DNA of 64,000 nt, taken from positions 2,666,001 to 2,730,000 of the forward strand of contig NZ_CP096199.1 of assembly GCF_023195835.1 (NCBI RefSeq), written 5' to 3'. The notes under the pieces were generated by a model that saw only the letters and a program-made list of their open reading frames with translations, was not told where the DNA came from and did no database searches. Shown one piece after another: positions 20,634 to 30,858 of the stretch (the stretch's first letter is position 1; each line of letters starts with the position of its first letter). Source of the DNA: Vibrio sinaloensis. GTDB lineage: Bacteria; Pseudomonadota; Gammaproteobacteria; Enterobacterales; Vibrionaceae. A program made the translations under genes and the position numbers.

Positions 20634-21254
20634 ATGTCTGAAGTAAAATTTGACACTGTAGAGCAAAAAGCAAGCTACGGTATTGGTCTACAAATGGGTC
20701 AGCAACTAGCAGGTTCAGGTCTAGAAGGCCTTAACGTTGATGCGATTGCTGCAGGTATTGCAACGGCACTCGTTGGCGAGCAACCAGCTATCGAAGTTGA
20801 CGAAATCAACGCTGCGCTTCAAGAACTTCACACTCGTATGGAGTCTGCACGTCAAGAAGCGGCTAAAGCGGCTGCGGCAGACGGTGAAGCATTCCTAAAA
20901 GACAATGCTCTGCGTCCAGAAGTGACGGTTCTTGACTCTGGCCTACAGTACGAAATCATCACAGAAGGTACTGGTGAAATCCCAACTTCAGACAAGCAAG
21001 TCCGTGTTCATTACCACGGTGAACTGACTGACGGTACAGTTTTCGACAGCTCTGTATCTCGCGGCCAACCAGCTGAATTCCCTGTTACTGGCGTGATCAA
21101 AGGTTGGGTTGAAGCACTACAGCTTATGCCTGTAGGCTCTAAGTGGAAGCTGTACATTCCACAAGACCTTGCTTACGGCGAGCGTGGCGCAGGCGCGGCT
21201 ATTCCTCCGTTTGCAGCGCTAGTGTTTGAAGTAGAACTACTAGACATTCTTTAA
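20634..21254 (+). CDS. fklB: FKBP-type peptidyl-prolyl isomerase FklB (FKBP22)
   Basis: A 206-residue cis-trans prolyl isomerase. The N-terminal helical dimerisation domain (about 1-95, [20 protein letters not shown]) and C-terminal FKBP domain (about 105-206: [57 protein letters not shown]) match FKBP22. No signal peptide, so it is cytoplasmic or exported without one. A good ribosome binding site (AAAGAGAGA) precedes the ATG. Followed by its own terminator. Confidence 0.95.
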   Translation: MSEVKFDTVEQKASYGIGLQMGQQLAGSGLEGLNVDAIAAGIATALVGEQPAIEVDEINAALQELHTRMESARQEAAKAAAADGEAFLKDNALRPEVTVLDSGLQYEIITEGTGEIPTSDKQVRVHYHGELTDGTVFDSSVSRGQPAEFPVTGVIKGWVEALQLMPVGSKWKLYIPQDLAYGERGAGAAIPPFAALVFEVELLDIL

Positions 21255-21279
21255 TTTGTTAAGAAATTTAAGCATGGAT

Positions 21280-21308
21280 AACGGCGACCATTGTGTCGCC
21301 GTTTTTTA
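21280..21308 (+). terminator. Terminator of fklB
   Basis: ACGGCGAC and GTCGCCGT form an 8-bp stem with a 6-nt loop, followed by TTTTT. Confidence 0.9.
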
Positions 21309-21363
21309 TGTATGATACTTATCTAAACAACGCGTATCGGTACCATTAAAACAAGGAGAGACA

Positions 21364-21861
21364 ATGTACAAGAAAATAGCATTAGCGACTTTAGCGAGCC
21401 TTGCTTTAATAGGTTGCCAAAGTACATCGAATGATGGTCAGGCTAGCACAACTGAAACCAATTACGGCACCATCGCCAATGCGGCTTTAATGGCAGCGGT
21501 TCAGGCTTGGTCTTCACAAGGAGCAGCAGATACAGATTTAGTTTCAGCACTGCAAAGCAGTGCCAATGTGTCATCTGAACAAGCGATAGGCGGTCTGGGC
21601 TCGATGTTAGCCTTAGCGCAAAACTCATTGAGTAGTAGTGAAACCAATGAGATGGCTAACCTTATTCCGGGGTTCGATTCGCTACAATCGAGTGGTTTAA
21701 GCACCATGATTGCTAACAACGAATCGGTTAAGAGCGCATTTTCAGCATTAGGGATGGATCCTTCTCTGATCTCGACCTTCACTCCTATCATCTTGAGCGC
21801 ATTACAAAGTCAAGGAGCAAGTGGCGGGTTATTGAGTAGCTTAGGCAATATCTGGCAGTAA
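21364..21861 (+). CDS. DUF2780 family lipoprotein
   Basis: A 165-residue predicted lipoprotein. The N-terminus MYKKIALATLASLALIGC has a type II signal peptide with the acylated cysteine at position 18; the Q at +2 predicts transfer to the outer membrane. The rest is rich in Ser, Ala and Gln, with helices that fit DUF2780 (VcgC/VcgE-like), whose function is unknown: GGLGSMLALAQNSLSSSETNEMANLIPG and a C-terminal GGLLSSLGNIWQ. AAGGAGAGACA is its ribosome binding site. A heptad array starts on the base after its stop codon. Confidence 0.85.
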   Translation: MYKKIALATLASLALIGCQSTSNDGQASTTETNYGTIANAALMAAVQAWSSQGAADTDLVSALQSSANVSSEQAIGGLGSMLALAQNSLSSSETNEMANLIPGFDSLQSSGLSTMIANNESVKSAFSALGMDPSLISTFTPIILSALQSQGASGGLLSSLGNIWQ

Positions 21862-21959
21862 AGAGAAGCGAGCAACGAGCAACGAGCAACGAGCAACGAG
21901 CAACGAGCAACGAGCAACGAGCAACGAGCAACGAGCAACGAGCAACGAGCAACGAGCAA
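21862..21959. repeat. Heptanucleotide tandem array, 13 x CGAGCAA
   Basis: Thirteen perfect head-to-tail copies of CGAGCAA occupy 21869-21959. They are preceded in phase by one variant unit, AGAGAAG (21862-21868), which follows the lipoprotein stop codon with no gap. Perfect identity across 91 bp suggests recent expansion by slippage. There is no reading frame of interest and no gene on either strand. Confidence 0.97.
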
Positions 21960-22027
21960 ACCTTGCAGGGGTGACGTTAAGGTGTCAAAGATTTTCTGCA
22001 GTGTAGGCGCAAGTCCCCAACAAAAAC

Positions 22028-22043
22028 ACTTGTTAAAACAAGT
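22028..22043. repeat. Short perfect palindrome
   Basis: ACTTGTT-AA-AACAAGT is a 16-bp palindrome between the heptad array and the 69-bp repeat. It has no following T-run, so it is not an obvious terminator, and no promoter is visible nearby. Confidence 0.5.
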
Positions 22044-22064
22044 ACTCAGTAGCTATAACGCGCC

Positions 22065-22133
22065 CCTCTCGAAGGACGAAGTCCGTTCTAACATCTCGTA
22101 GGGCGAAGCCCGATCTCTAAGCGTAGCGTTCTA
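22065..22133. repeat. 69-bp dispersed repeat, copy 1 (GAA-loop hairpin modules)
   Basis: Shares 65 of 69 bases with 36471-36539 in the same orientation. It contains consecutive small hairpins with GAA loops, GGAC-GAA-GTCC and GGGC-GAA-GCCC, plus a third degenerate module (AAGCGTAGCGTT). A fourth, weaker module follows to about 22160. It lies between the convergent lipoprotein and rplQ genes. Confidence 0.9.
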
Positions 22134-22180
22134 AGTGCTCGCAGGGAGTAGCCCGCTCTTTTTCGCTCTTCAGAACGCAA

Positions 22181-22206
22181 AAAAGCCGAGCTAATGCTCG
22201 GCTTTT
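22181..22206 (-). terminator. Terminator of the alpha operon (after rplQ)
   Basis: AAAAGCCGAGC and GCTCGGCTTTTT form an 11-bp stem with a TAAT loop. On the minus strand it is followed by TTTTTTGCG and lies 19 bp past the rplQ stop. Confidence 0.9.
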
Positions 22207-22224
22207 TCGTTCATACGAACCTGA

Positions 22225-22605
22225 TTACTCAGCAGCTTCTTCAGCAGCTGGGCGATCTACAAGCTCAATGTAAGCCATTGGAGCTTTATCACCAGTACGG
22301 AAACCAGCTTTTAGGATACGAGTGTAACCGCCCTGACGAGCAGCAAAACGTGGACCTAGTTCGTTAAATAGTTTTGCAACTACTTCGTTGTCACGAGTAC
22401 GTGCAAATGCTAGACGACGGTTAGCAACGCTGTCAGTCTTAGCTAGTGTAATCAAAGGCTCAACTACGCGACGTAGCTCTTTTGCTTTTGGCAGTGTAGT
22501 CTTGATAACTTCATGACGTACTAGAGAGCTAGCCATGTTGCTAAACATCGCTTTACGATGTGAGCTGTTGCGGTTGAGTTGACGACCACTCTTACGATGG
22601 CGCAT
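22225..22605 (-). CDS. rplQ: 50S ribosomal protein L17
   Basis: A 126-residue ribosomal protein. [20 protein letters not shown] and [20 protein letters not shown] identify bacterial L17, which sits near the exit tunnel of the large subunit. Last gene of the alpha operon (rpsM-rpsK-rpsD-rpoA-rplQ), starting 26 bp after rpoA. An Ala/Glu-rich tail (RPAAEEAAE) is typical of gammaproteobacteria. Confidence 0.98.
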   Translation of the reverse strand: MRHRKSGRQLNRNSSHRKAMFSNMASSLVRHEVIKTTLPKAKELRRVVEPLITLAKTDSVANRRLAFARTRDNEVVAKLFNELGPRFAARQGGYTRILKAGFRTGDKAPMAYIELVDRPAAEEAAE

Positions 22606-22631
22606 GACCTAATCCTTCTAACTATTATCGA

Positions 22632-23624
22632 TTAATCTTCAGCGATAGACGCTGGTGGCCAGTTTTCTAGGCGCATACCTAGAGAAAGACCACGTGATGC
22701 AAGTACGTCTTTGATCTCTGTAAGAGATTTTTTACCCAGGTTAGGCGTTTTAAGTAGCTCAACCTCAGTACGCTGTACAAGATCACCGATGTAGTGAATC
22801 GCTTCTGCTTTCAGACAGTTAGCAGAGCGAACTGTTAGTTCAAGATCGTCTACAGGACGCAGTAGGATCGGATCGAACTCTGGCTTCTCTTCCTTCTCCT
22901 CAGGTACACGTACATCACGTAGATCTACGAACGCATCCAATTGCTCAGCTAGGATAGTAGCTGCGCGACGGATTGCTTCCTCAGGGTCTAGAGTACCGTT
23001 CGTTTCCATGTCGATAACAAGCTTGTCTAAGTCTGTACGCTGCTCTACACGAGCGGCTTCAACAGAATAAGCAATTTTGTCTACTGGGCTGTACGTAGCG
23101 TCAACCAGTAGGCGACCAATTGGACGCTCATCTTCTTCAGTATGGATACGAGCCGAAGCTGGAACATAACCACGACCACGTTCAACTTTGATACGCATTG
23201 CGATCTCAGCGTTGTCATCAGTAAGGTGACAAATAACGTGTTCAGGGTTAGCGATCTCTACATCACCATCATGGGTGATGTCACCTGCAACCACAGGGCC
23301 CGAGCCTGATTTGTTCAAAGTAATGAACACTTCATCTTTGCCTTCGGCAACACGTACAGCCAAACCTTTAAGGTTAAGTAGGATTTCAAGAATGTCTTCT
23401 TGAACACCTTCTTTAGTGCTGTACTCATGAAGTACGCCTTCAATTTCCACTTCTGTTACAGCACAACCTGGCATAGAAGATAGAAGAATACGGCGAAGTG
23501 CATTACCAAGAGTATGGCCAAAACCACGCTCTAATGGCTCAAGAGTTACTTTTGCGTGAGTCGTGCTAACTTGTTCGATGTCAACAAGACGTGGCTTAAG
23601 AAATTCTGTTACAGAACCCTGCAT
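22632..23624 (-). CDS. rpoA: RNA polymerase alpha subunit
   Basis: The 330-residue alpha subunit. The N-terminal domain (about 1-235: [27 protein letters not shown]) dimerises and assembles beta and beta'. The C-terminal domain (about 250-325: [43 protein letters not shown]) contacts UP elements and activators such as CRP. The linker is acidic ([10 protein letters not shown]). Its place between rpsD and rplQ is conserved in the alpha operon. Confidence 0.99.
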   Translation of the reverse strand: MQGSVTEFLKPRLVDIEQVSTTHAKVTLEPLERGFGHTLGNALRRILLSSMPGCAVTEVEIEGVLHEYSTKEGVQEDILEILLNLKGLAVRVAEGKDEVFITLNKSGSGPVVAGDITHDGDVEIANPEHVICHLTDDNAEIAMRIKVERGRGYVPASARIHTEEDERPIGRLLVDATYSPVDKIAYSVEAARVEQRTDLDKLVIDMETNGTLDPEEAIRRAATILAEQLDAFVDLRDVRVPEEKEEKPEFDPILLRPVDDLELTVRSANCLKAEAIHYIGDLVQRTEVELLKTPNLGKKSLTEIKDVLASRGLSLGMRLENWPPASIAED

Positions 23625-23648
23625 TGTGTCCTCTCTTTAGTTTAAACC

Positions 23649-24269
23649 TTACTTAGAGTAAAGCTCGACGATCAATTGTTCGTTGATGTCAGCAGATAGA
23701 TCTGAACGCTCAGGCAAACGCTTGAACGTACCTTCCATCTTGCCACCATCTACTTCAATCCAAGTTGGTTTTTCACGTTGTTCTGCAACTTCTAGAGCAG
23801 CCTTGATACGAGATTGCTGTTTAGCTTTCTCGCGGATAGAAACAACGTCGTTAGCCGCAACTTTGAAAGAAGGAACGTTTACAACTTTACCGTTAACTAG
23901 GATAGCTTTGTGGCTAACTAGCTGACGTGCTTCTGCGCGAGTTGCACCAAAGCCCATGCGGTAAACTACGTTATCAAGACGACCTTCAAGAAGCTGAAGT
24001 AGGTTCTCACCAGTGTTGCCTTTAAGACGAGCAGCTTCTTTGTAGTAGTTACGGAATTGTTTTTCTAGAACGCCGTACATACGACGAACTTTTTGCTTCT
24101 CACGAAGCTGAACGCCATACTCAGATAGACGACCGCGACGAGCGCCGTGTACACCTGGTGCGTTATCAATTTTACACTTGGTATCGATCGCGCGTACACC
24201 AGACTTAAGGAATAAGTCAGTACCTTCGCGACGGCTAAGCTTCAGCTTAGGACCCAAATATCTTGCCAT
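23649..24269 (-). CDS. rpsD: 30S ribosomal protein S4
   Basis: The 206-residue primary 16S-binding protein that also acts as translational repressor of the alpha operon by binding its leader. Seen are [21 protein letters not shown], the S4 RNA-binding domain (about 95-160: [35 protein letters not shown]) and the C-terminal QLIVELYSK. No zinc-binding cysteine set is present. The target leader is recognisable upstream of rpsM. Confidence 0.98.
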   Translation of the reverse strand: MARYLGPKLKLSRREGTDLFLKSGVRAIDTKCKIDNAPGVHGARRGRLSEYGVQLREKQKVRRMYGVLEKQFRNYYKEAARLKGNTGENLLQLLEGRLDNVVYRMGFGATRAEARQLVSHKAILVNGKVVNVPSFKVAANDVVSIREKAKQQSRIKAALEVAEQREKPTWIEVDGGKMEGTFKRLPERSDLSADINEQLIVELYSK

Positions 24270-24296
24270 GATCTTTCTCCAGTATTCTAAAAAACG

Positions 24297-24692
<396 letters not shown>

Positions 24693-24704
24693 CTACCTTC
24701 CCGA

Positions 24705-25061
24705 TTATTTCTTGATCGGCTTACGCGGACCCTTACGGGTGCGAGCATTGGTTTTAGTACGCTGTCCACGTAGTGGTAGACTGCGACGATGACGAAGACC
24801 ACGGTAACAACCAAGGTCCATAAGACGCTTGATGTTCATTGATACTTCACGACGTAGATCACCTTCTACAGTGTACTTAGCTACACCATCACGCAGTTGA
24901 TCGATCTGCTCTTCAGTTAGTTCACTGATCTTAACATCTTCAGCAATACCCACTTCAGCTAGGATAGCTTGAGAGCGAGTTTTACCGATGCCGTAGATCG
25001 CAGTTAGTGCGATTACAGCATGTTTTTGATCAGGAATGTTAATGCCTGCAATACGGGCCAT
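24705..25061 (-). CDS. rpsM: 30S ribosomal protein S13
   Basis: The 118-residue protein of the small-subunit head that bridges to the large subunit. [26 protein letters not shown] and the basic tail ([20 protein letters not shown]) are typical. First gene of the alpha operon; its ribosome binding site lies within the leader structure bound by S4. Confidence 0.98.
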   Translation of the reverse strand: MARIAGINIPDQKHAVIALTAIYGIGKTRSQAILAEVGIAEDVKISELTEEQIDQLRDGVAKYTVEGDLRREVSMNIKRLMDLGCYRGLRHRRSLPLRGQRTKTNARTRKGPRKPIKK

Positions 25062-25160
25062 TATTCACTCCTAGTGTTTCATAAAAGAATTAGCCGCAGC
25101 AAAGCCCGTTTCGGATACGCTGCGGAATACTACTTCTTTTGCACGCAAAAGGTAGGCCGA
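25062..25160 (-). promoter_or_regulatory. Alpha-operon leader (S4-binding pseudoknot, Alpha_RBS type)
   Basis: The minus-strand leader of rpsM contains GTATCC-GAAACGGGCTTTGCTGC (read in two parts) and ends in TAGGAGTGAATA before the ATG. This closely parallels the E. coli alpha-operon leader (GTATCC...AACGGGCTTTTCAGC, then AGGAGTGCATA), which folds into a pseudoknot that S4 stabilises to stop translation. The boundaries are approximate; a covariance search with the Alpha_RBS model would settle them. Confidence 0.7.
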
Positions 25161-25208
25161 GGAATATACTCGACACTACCTTATATATCAAGTAAAAATT
25201 TCTGCTTA

Positions 25209-25322
25209 TTAGCCTTGGCGCTGCTTGTGCTTTGGCTCACTGCAAATCACGCGAACAACACCGTTGCGCTTGATAACTTTACAGTTACGGCAGATTTTTT
25301 TAACGGAAGCACGAACTTTCAT
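25209..25322 (-). CDS. rpmJ: 50S ribosomal protein L36
   Basis: A 37-residue protein, the smallest gene in the window. It starts [19 protein letters not shown] and ends KHKQRQG. It carries the zinc-ribbon set C11, C14, C27 and H32, so this is the zinc-binding (C+) form. It lies between secY and the alpha leader, as in other gammaproteobacteria, and closes the spc operon. Confidence 0.97.
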
Positions 25323-25361
25323 TGCTAAACTCCGTAAATGAAATCTGAGACTACCGCCGAA

Positions 25362-26696
25362 CTAACGGCCGTACCCTTTCAGATTTGCCTTCTTCAACAC
25401 AGAATCATACTGTTGAGACATCAGATGAGTCTGTACCTGTGCCATAAAGTCCATAATAACGACCACTACGATGAGTAGTGATGTACCGCCGAAGTAGAAA
25501 CGTACGTTCCACGCGACCATCATGAACTCTGGAATCAGACAGATAAAGGTAATGTAAAGCGCACCGGCAAGGGTTAAACGCGTCATTACTTTATCAATAT
25601 ACTTAGCTGTCTGCTCACCTGGGCGGATGCCGGGTACGAATGCACCGGACTTCTTCAAGTTATCTGCTGTTTCACGCGGGTTGAAAACCAACGCCGTGTA
25701 GAAGAAACAGAAGAAAATAATCGCTGCTGCATAAAGCATTACATACAGAGGTTGACCAGGGCTAAGAGCCAAAGACACGTCAGTTAACCAACCGAACGTG
25801 CTGCTCTCACCGTTCTGACCGAACCACTGAGCCAATGTTCCTGGGAACAAGATAATGCTTGAAGCAAAGATTGCTGGAATTACACCGGCCATATTAATTT
25901 TTAATGGCAAGTGAGTGCTCTGTGCAGCAAAAACTTTACGACCTTGTTGACGCTTCGCGTAGTTAACAACGATTCGACGCTGACCACGCTCCATGAAAAC
26001 AACGAAGTAAATAACTGCAAAAGCTAATACACCAATCAACAGCAGAAGAAGTACATGCAATTCACCTTGACGCGCTTGCTCGATTGTTTGACCGATTGCC
26101 GAAGGCAATCCAGCAACAATACCTGCAAAAATGAGTATCGAAATACCATTACCGATTCCGCGCTCTGTAATCTGTTCACCTAACCACATCAGGAACATGG
26201 TACCGGTTACTAAACTTACGGTAGCAATTAGCGTAAACATGGTTTGGTTGATAACAACCAGATTGTCGACCATGCTTGGTAGGCCTGTTGCAATACCTAT
26301 AGCTTGGAATGTTGCAAGTACAAGCGTGCCGTAGCGTGTGTATTGGCTGATCTTACGACGGCCTGCTTCACCCTCTTTTTTGAGTTCAGCTAACGCTGGA
26401 TGAACTACAGTTAGCAGTTGGACAACAATCGATGCCGAAATATACGGCATGATGCCCAACGCTAATATAGATGCACGCTCAAGAGCACCACCGGAGAACA
26501 TGTTAAACATTTCTACGATGGTACCTTTTTGCTGTTCGAACAAATCGGCAAGTACAGCAGCGTCAATACCAGGAATCGGCACGAAAGAGCCTGCTCGGAA
26601 TACTAAAAGTGCACCAATTACGAATAATAAGCGCGACTTTAGCTCACTTAAGCCGCTCTGAGCACTACGAAAATCTTGTCCTGGTTTCTTAGCCAT
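25362..26696 (-). CDS. secY: Protein translocase subunit SecY
   Basis: The channel-forming subunit of the SecYEG translocon in the inner membrane. The 444-residue protein has ten predicted membrane helices. Recognisable are [15 protein letters not shown] (start of the plug region, about 37), [26 protein letters not shown], the cytosolic loops with [19 protein letters not shown], and [25 protein letters not shown] near the end. Its place after rplO in the spc operon ties secretion capacity to ribosome production. Confidence 0.98.
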   Translation of the reverse strand: MAKKPGQDFRSAQSGLSELKSRLLFVIGALLVFRAGSFVPIPGIDAAVLADLFEQQKGTIVEMFNMFSGGALERASILALGIMPYISASIVVQLLTVVHPALAELKKEGEAGRRKISQYTRYGTLVLATFQAIGIATGLPSMVDNLVVINQTMFTLIATVSLVTGTMFLMWLGEQITERGIGNGISILIFAGIVAGLPSAIGQTIEQARQGELHVLLLLLIGVLAFAVIYFVVFMERGQRRIVVNYAKRQQGRKVFAAQSTHLPLKINMAGVIPAIFASSIILFPGTLAQWFGQNGESSTFGWLTDVSLALSPGQPLYVMLYAAAIIFFCFFYTALVFNPRETADNLKKSGAFVPGIRPGEQTAKYIDKVMTRLTLAGALYITFICLIPEFMMVAWNVRFYFGGTSLLIVVVVIMDFMAQVQTHLMSQQYDSVLKKANLKGYGR

Positions 26697-26716
26697 CTGT
26701 ACCTCGTTCCTCGAGA

Positions 26717-27151
26717 TTATTCCTCGATTTTACCGCCTGCAGCTTCGATTGCAGCTTTAGCGCCTTTAGTCACACGTAGACCTTTAACAGTCACTGCTTT
26801 GTTGATTTCACCAGATAGAACAACTTTTACGAATTCGATGTTCTTAGTGATAACGTTAGCAGCTTTAAGGCTGTTTAGATCTACTACGTCACCAGTTACT
26901 TTCGCTAGCTCAGCTAGACGAACTTCAGCAGACACTAGGCTCTTACGAGAAGTGAAGCCGAATTTTGGTAGACGTTGTTTCAGAGGCATCTGACCGCCTT
27001 CGAAACCTGGACGAACACTGCCGCCAGAACGTGACTTTTGACCTTTGTGGCCACGGCCACCAGTTTTACCTAGGCCAGAACCGATACCACGACCTACACG
27101 CTTAGCGGTAGTTTTAGCACCAGCTGCTGGTGATAGAGTATTCAAACGCAT
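26717..27151 (-). CDS. rplO: 50S ribosomal protein L15
   Basis: A 144-residue protein. [22 protein letters not shown] and the glycine-rich [21 protein letters not shown] extension that penetrates 23S rRNA are diagnostic; the C-terminal globular part ends [15 protein letters not shown]. It begins 5 bp after rpmD and precedes secY by 20 bp. Confidence 0.98.
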   Translation of the reverse strand: MRLNTLSPAAGAKTTAKRVGRGIGSGLGKTGGRGHKGQKSRSGGSVRPGFEGGQMPLKQRLPKFGFTSRKSLVSAEVRLAELAKVTGDVVDLNSLKAANVITKNIEFVKVVLSGEINKAVTVKGLRVTKGAKAAIEAAGGKIEE

Positions 27152-27156
27152 TCTGA

Positions 27157-27333
27157 TTACTCCTCAACTTTAACCATGTAGTAAACCTTGTTGATCATAC
27201 CGCGCACGCACGGAGTATCTTCAAGTTCTACTGTGTGGTTGATTTTACGAAGGCCTAGACCGCGCAAAGTAGCTTTGTGCTTAGGCAGGCGACCAATTGA
27301 GCTTTTAGTTTGAGTTACTTTAATAGTTGCCAT
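27157..27333 (-). CDS. rpmD: 50S ribosomal protein L30
   Basis: A 58-residue protein starting [15 protein letters not shown], containing [18 protein letters not shown] and ending [13 protein letters not shown], a typical bacterial L30. A longer frame begins nine codons upstream inside the rpsE end, but the ATG at 27333 follows a GAGTAAG ribosome binding site and gives the standard length. Confidence 0.97.
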
Positions 27334-27340
27334 GGTGTTC

Positions 27341-27844
27341 TTACTCCGAAATAGATTCAACAGTTAGACCACGTTTAGCAGCAACCATTTCTGGTGACTT
27401 CATGCTACCTAGCGCATCGATCGTTGCACGAACGATGTTGATAGGGTTCGTAGAACCGTATGCTTTAGATAGTACGTTGTGTACACCAGCAACTTCTAGT
27501 ACTGCACGCATCGCACCACCTGCGATAACACCAGTACCTTCTGCAGCAGGCTGCATGTAAACTTTAGAGCCCGAATGGCGACCTTTCACCGGGTGGTGAA
27601 GAGTACCTTCGTTTAGCGCGATCGTAGTCATGTTACGACGTGCTTTTTCCATTGCTTTCTGGATCGCAGCAGGTACTTCACGGGCTTTGCCGTAACCGAA
27701 ACCTACACGACCGTTACCGTCACCAACTACTGTTAGTGCAGTGAAGCTCATGATTCGACCACCTTTAACCGTTTTAGAAACACGGTTAACGGCGATTAGC
27801 TTTTCTTGCAAATCATTCGCTTGAACTTGTTGTTCTTTAGCCAT
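27341..27844 (-). CDS. rpsE: 30S ribosomal protein S5
   Basis: The 167-residue protein involved in decoding fidelity. The N-terminal double-stranded-RNA-binding-like domain contains [25 protein letters not shown] (the loop in which spectinomycin resistance changes occur in E. coli). The C-terminal domain has [23 protein letters not shown] and a normal ending. The residues of the spectinomycin loop look wild-type. Confidence 0.98.
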   Translation of the reverse strand: MAKEQQVQANDLQEKLIAVNRVSKTVKGGRIMSFTALTVVGDGNGRVGFGYGKAREVPAAIQKAMEKARRNMTTIALNEGTLHHPVKGRHSGSKVYMQPAAEGTGVIAGGAMRAVLEVAGVHNVLSKAYGSTNPINIVRATIDALGSMKSPEMVAAKRGLTVESISE

Positions 27845-27858
27845 CTTCCAACCCTACC

Positions 27859-28212
27859 TTAGAATTTCAGACCAGCTTCGCGAGCAGATTCTGCTAGCGC
27901 CGCCACTCGACCGTGGTATTGGAAACCAGAACGATCAAATGCAACTGCGTCAACGCCTTTTTCAAGCGCGCGCTCTGCAATAGCTTTACCTACTGCTTTA
28001 GCTGCATCAACGTTACCAGTGTTCTTAACTTGCTCACGGATCGCTTTTTCTACAGTAGAAGCTGCTGCGATAACCTCAGAGCCATTAGCTGCAATAACCT
28101 GAGCGTACACGTGACGAGGAGTACGGTGTACTACTAGGCGAGTTGCACCCAGTTCTGCAATCTTACGACGTGCACGTGTAGCACGACGGATGCGAGATGC
28201 TTTCTTATCCAT
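27859..28212 (-). CDS. rplR: 50S ribosomal protein L18
   Basis: The 117-residue 5S-rRNA-binding protein of the central protuberance. [21 protein letters not shown] and the C-terminal [26 protein letters not shown] are standard. It works with L5 (rplE), encoded four genes upstream, to load 5S rRNA. Confidence 0.98.
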   Translation of the reverse strand: MDKKASRIRRATRARRKIAELGATRLVVHRTPRHVYAQVIAANGSEVIAAASTVEKAIREQVKNTGNVDAAKAVGKAIAERALEKGVDAVAFDRSGFQYHGRVAALAESAREAGLKF

Positions 28213-28221
28213 AGTGTTACC

Positions 28222-28755
28222 TTACTTCTTCTTAGCTTCTTTAGTACGCACATTTTCATCTGCGTAACGAACACCTTTACCTTTGTAAGGCTCAGGCTCA
28301 CGGTAAGAACGAATGTCAGCCGCAACCTGACCAACAAGTTGCTTGTCACAACCAGTGATCACGATTTCAGTTTGGCTTGGACATTCAGCTTTAATACCCG
28401 CTGGCAACTCGTGCTCAACTGGGTGAGAGAAGCCTAGAGTTAGACCTACAGCGTTGCCTTTAATAGCAGCGCGGTAACCAACACCCTTAAGGGTTAGCTT
28501 CTTAGTAAAGCCTTCAGTAACACCAACAACCATGTTGTTAACTAGAGCGCGAGCAGTACCTGCTTGTGCCCATGCGTTTACAACACCTTCACGTGGACCG
28601 AAAGTAAGATTGTTTTCTTCCTGAGCTACAACTACTGCGTCGTTAAGAACGCGAGATAGTTCGCCTTTAGCACCTTTTACAGTGATTTCTTGGCCGTTTA
28701 GTTTCACCTCTACGCCAGCTGGAATAGCGACAGGTGCTTTTGCAACACGAGACAT
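28222..28755 (-). CDS. rplF: 50S ribosomal protein L6
   Basis: The 177-residue protein near the GTPase-associated centre, built of two similar domains (about 1-80 and 82-170). [17 protein letters not shown] opens it, and [21 protein letters not shown] closes it; the GVRY segment is the L6 signature. Lies between rpsH and rplR. Confidence 0.98.
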   Translation of the reverse strand: MSRVAKAPVAIPAGVEVKLNGQEITVKGAKGELSRVLNDAVVVAQEENNLTFGPREGVVNAWAQAGTARALVNNMVVGVTEGFTKKLTLKGVGYRAAIKGNAVGLTLGFSHPVEHELPAGIKAECPSQTEIVITGCDKQLVGQVAADIRSYREPEPYKGKGVRYADENVRTKEAKKK

Positions 28756-28767
28756 ATTCTACTCCTA

Positions 28768-29160
28768 TTACGCTACGTAGCAGATGATTTCACCACCAAG
28801 ACCTGCTTTACGTGCAGCACGGTCTGACATAAGACCCTTGGAAGTTGAAACGATAGCAACACCAAGACCACCCATTACAGAAGGAAGTTGATCTTTCTTC
28901 TTGTAAACACGTAGACCTGGACGAGAAACACGTTTTAGTTGCTCAATTACTGGTTTAGCTTGGAAGTACTTAAGAGTAACTTCTAGCTCAGGTTTTGCTT
29001 CGCCTTCAACAGCGAAGTCAACGATGTAACCTTCAGCTTTTAGTAGTGCAGCAATTGCAACTTTAAGCTTTGAAGAAGGCATTTTTACAGAGACTTTGTC
29101 TGCTGCTTGACCGTTACGAATGCGGGTCAGCATATCCGAAATCGGATCTTGCATGCTCAT
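28768..29160 (-). CDS. rpsH: 30S ribosomal protein S8
   Basis: A 130-residue primary 16S-binding protein. In E. coli it also represses spc-operon translation by binding near rpl[19 protein letters not shown] at the start and [31 protein letters not shown] at the end carry its signature. The cognate mRNA site near rplE was not resolved by eye. Confidence 0.98.
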   Translation of the reverse strand: MSMQDPISDMLTRIRNGQAADKVSVKMPSSKLKVAIAALLKAEGYIVDFAVEGEAKPELEVTLKYFQAKPVIEQLKRVSRPGLRVYKKKDQLPSVMGGLGVAIVSTSKGLMSDRAARKAGLGGEIICYVA

Positions 29161-29189
29161 ATGATTTACTCCAAATGATTAAGTGGCAA

Positions 29190-29495
29190 TTACCAGCTAG
29201 CCTTACGAAGTCCAGGAATCTCGCCTTTCATGCAAGCTTCGCGAACTTTAATACGGCTTAGACCGAACTTACGTAGGTAACCGTGTGGACGACCAGTTTG
29301 GTTACAACGGTTGCGCTGACGTGATGCACTTGAATCACGTGGAAGTGTTTGCAGTTTAAGCACTGCATTCCAACGATCTTCTTCAGATGCGTTTACATCG
29401 CTGATAGTAGCTTTAAGAGCCGCGCGCTTTTCAGCGAACTTGGCTACAAGCTTCGCACGTTTTGCTTCACGTGCTTTCATTGAATTTTTAGCCAT
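29190..29495 (-). CDS. rpsN: 30S ribosomal protein S14
   Basis: The 101-residue long form of S14, without the CxxC zinc ribbons of the short form. [20 protein letters not shown] and the C-terminal [24 protein letters not shown] are typical. Lies between rplE and rpsH. Confidence 0.98.
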   Translation of the reverse strand: MAKNSMKAREAKRAKLVAKFAEKRAALKATISDVNASEEDRWNAVLKLQTLPRDSSASRQRNRCNQTGRPHGYLRKFGLSRIKVREACMKGEIPGLRKASW

Positions 29496-29512
29496 AACAG
29501 TAACCCTTCACC

Positions 29513-30052
29513 TTACTTACGGAATGGGAAGTTAAAGGCAGCCAGCAGAGCTCGGCCTTCCTCATCAGTACCAGCAGACGTCGTAATAGTGATGTCTAGA
29601 CCGCGTACTCGATCAACTTTATCAAAGTCGATTTCCGGGAAGATGATTTGCTCGCGAACGCCCATGCTGTAGTTACCGCGTCCGTCAAAAGACTTAGCGC
29701 TAACGCCACGGAAGTCACGTACACGTGGAAGAGCGATGTTAATTAAACGCTCAAGAAAATCCCACATACGTTCGCCACGCAAGGTTACTTTACAACCGAT
29801 AGGGTAGCCTTCGCGGATTTTGAAACCAGCAACAGATTTACGCGCTTTAGTGATTAGTGGCTTTTGACCAGAGATCGTTGCCATATCAGCTGCTGCGTTT
29901 TCTAGCAGTTTCTTATCGTTGATTGCTTCACCAACACCCATGTTTAGGGTGATTTTCTCGATTCTAGGGACTTGCATGACGCTTGTGTAGCTAAACTGTT
30001 TGGTCAGTTCAGCGACTACAGACGACTTGTAGTAATCATGCAGTTTCGCCAT
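29513..30052 (-). CDS. rplE: 50S ribosomal protein L5
   Basis: A 179-residue protein that binds 5S rRNA and contacts P-site t[24 protein letters not shown], the [20 protein letters not shown] segment, and [27 protein letters not shown] are diagnostic. In E. coli the start of this gene is where S8 binds for feedback control. Confidence 0.98.
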   Translation of the reverse strand: MAKLHDYYKSSVVAELTKQFSYTSVMQVPRIEKITLNMGVGEAINDKKLLENAAADMATISGQKPLITKARKSVAGFKIREGYPIGCKVTLRGERMWDFLERLINIALPRVRDFRGVSAKSFDGRGNYSMGVREQIIFPEIDFDKVDRVRGLDITITTSAGTDEEGRALLAAFNFPFRK

Positions 30053-30075
30053 AGTAGAACTCCAAATTACTTCTA

Positions 30076-30393
30076 TTAGTTAGAAACGATTTCGTTGTTA
30101 GATTTAAAGAAACGTACTTTCTTACCATCTTCGAAACGGAAACCGATACGGTCAGCTTTACCAGTAGCTGCGTTGAAAATCGCCACGTTAGAAACGTCGA
30201 TTGCTGCTTCTTGCTCTACGATACCACCTTGGATACCCATAGCTGGAACAGGTTTCTGATGCTTCTTAACTAGGTTGATACCTTCAACGATAACTTTACC
30301 AGTTGCTAGAACCTTAGTTACTTTACCTTTCTTGCCTTTGTCTTTACCAGCAAGAACGATTACTTCGTCATTACGACGGATTTTAGCTGCCAT
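30076..30393 (-). CDS. rplX: 50S ribosomal protein L24
   Basis: A 105-residue early assembly protein with a KOW motif near the start ([22 protein letters not shown], about residues 8-29), followed by [14 protein letters not shown]. It lies between rplN and rplE, the standard position. Binds the 5' region of 23S rRNA. Confidence 0.98.
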   Translation of the reverse strand: MAAKIRRNDEVIVLAGKDKGKKGKVTKVLATGKVIVEGINLVKKHQKPVPAMGIQGGIVEQEAAIDVSNVAIFNAATGKADRIGFRFEDGKKVRFFKSNNEIVSN

Positions 30394-30406
30394 TTCTACG
30401 TGCTCC

Positions 30407-30778
30407 TTACAGAACTTCTGGAGCCAGTGAAACGATCTTCATGAACTTATCGCCACGAAGTTCACGCGTCACAGGGCCAAAGATACGTGTACCGATAGGT
30501 TGCTCAGTATTGTCGTTAAGCAATACACAAGCATTACGGTCGAAGCGAATGACAGAACCGTCTGGACGACGAACGCCTTTGCGAGTGCGCACAACAACCG
30601 CCTTCAGAACGTCACCTTTCTTAACTTTACCGCGAGGAATTGCTTCCTTAACAGTAACTTTGATGACGTCACCGATATGTGCATAACGGCGGTGTGAGCC
30701 ACCCAGGACCTTAATACACATTACCTTGCGCGCGCCTGAGTTATCAGCTGCGTCAAGTGTACTTTGCATTTGGATCAT
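30407..30778 (-). CDS. rplN: 50S ribosomal protein L14
   Basis: A 123-residue protein beginning [21 protein letters not shown] and containing [23 protein letters not shown] and [13 protein letters not shown], typical of L14, which forms an intersubunit bridge. First gene of the spc operon. Its leader has an extended -10 promoter and a small terminator-like hairpin, described separately. The ribosome binding site GCGGAG lies 10 nt before the ATG. Confidence 0.98.
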   Translation of the reverse strand: MIQMQSTLDAADNSGARKVMCIKVLGGSHRRYAHIGDVIKVTVKEAIPRGKVKKGDVLKAVVVRTRKGVRRPDGSVIRFDRNACVLLNDNTEQPIGTRIFGPVTRELRGDKFMKIVSLAPEVL

Positions 30779-30798
30779 TGTTAGTGCTCCGCTAAATA

Positions 30799-30824
30799 TA
30801 AAAAAAACTAGACCCTCTCGGGTC
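30799..30824 (-). terminator. Terminator-like hairpin in the rplN leader
   Basis: On the minus strand GACCC-GAGA-GGGTC (a GNRA-type tetraloop hairpin, 30811-30824) is followed after TAG by eight T residues. It lies between the spc promoter and the rplN ribosome binding site, so it could act as an attenuator or just be a leader structure. Confidence 0.5.
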
Positions 30825-30850
30825 GGGCTGCCTCTTTAAAAGGGACGCGA

Positions 30851-30858
30851 ATTGTACC
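30851..30858 (-). promoter_or_regulatory. spc operon promoter (extended -10)
   Basis: The minus strand reads TGGTACAAT, an extended -10 with TACAAT at 30851-30856, followed by a GC-rich start region. A TTGACT lies upstream but 22 bp away, too far for a normal -35. Its position after the S10 terminator and before rplN matches the known spc promoter site. Confidence 0.5.

Noticed and set aside
22028..22043. ACTTGTT palindrome as a terminator for the DUF2780 gene
   Set aside because: No T-run follows on either strand, and it is 165 bp from the stop.
21862..22160. CRISPR array
   Set aside because: Units are 7 bp with no spacers, and no cas genes are present.
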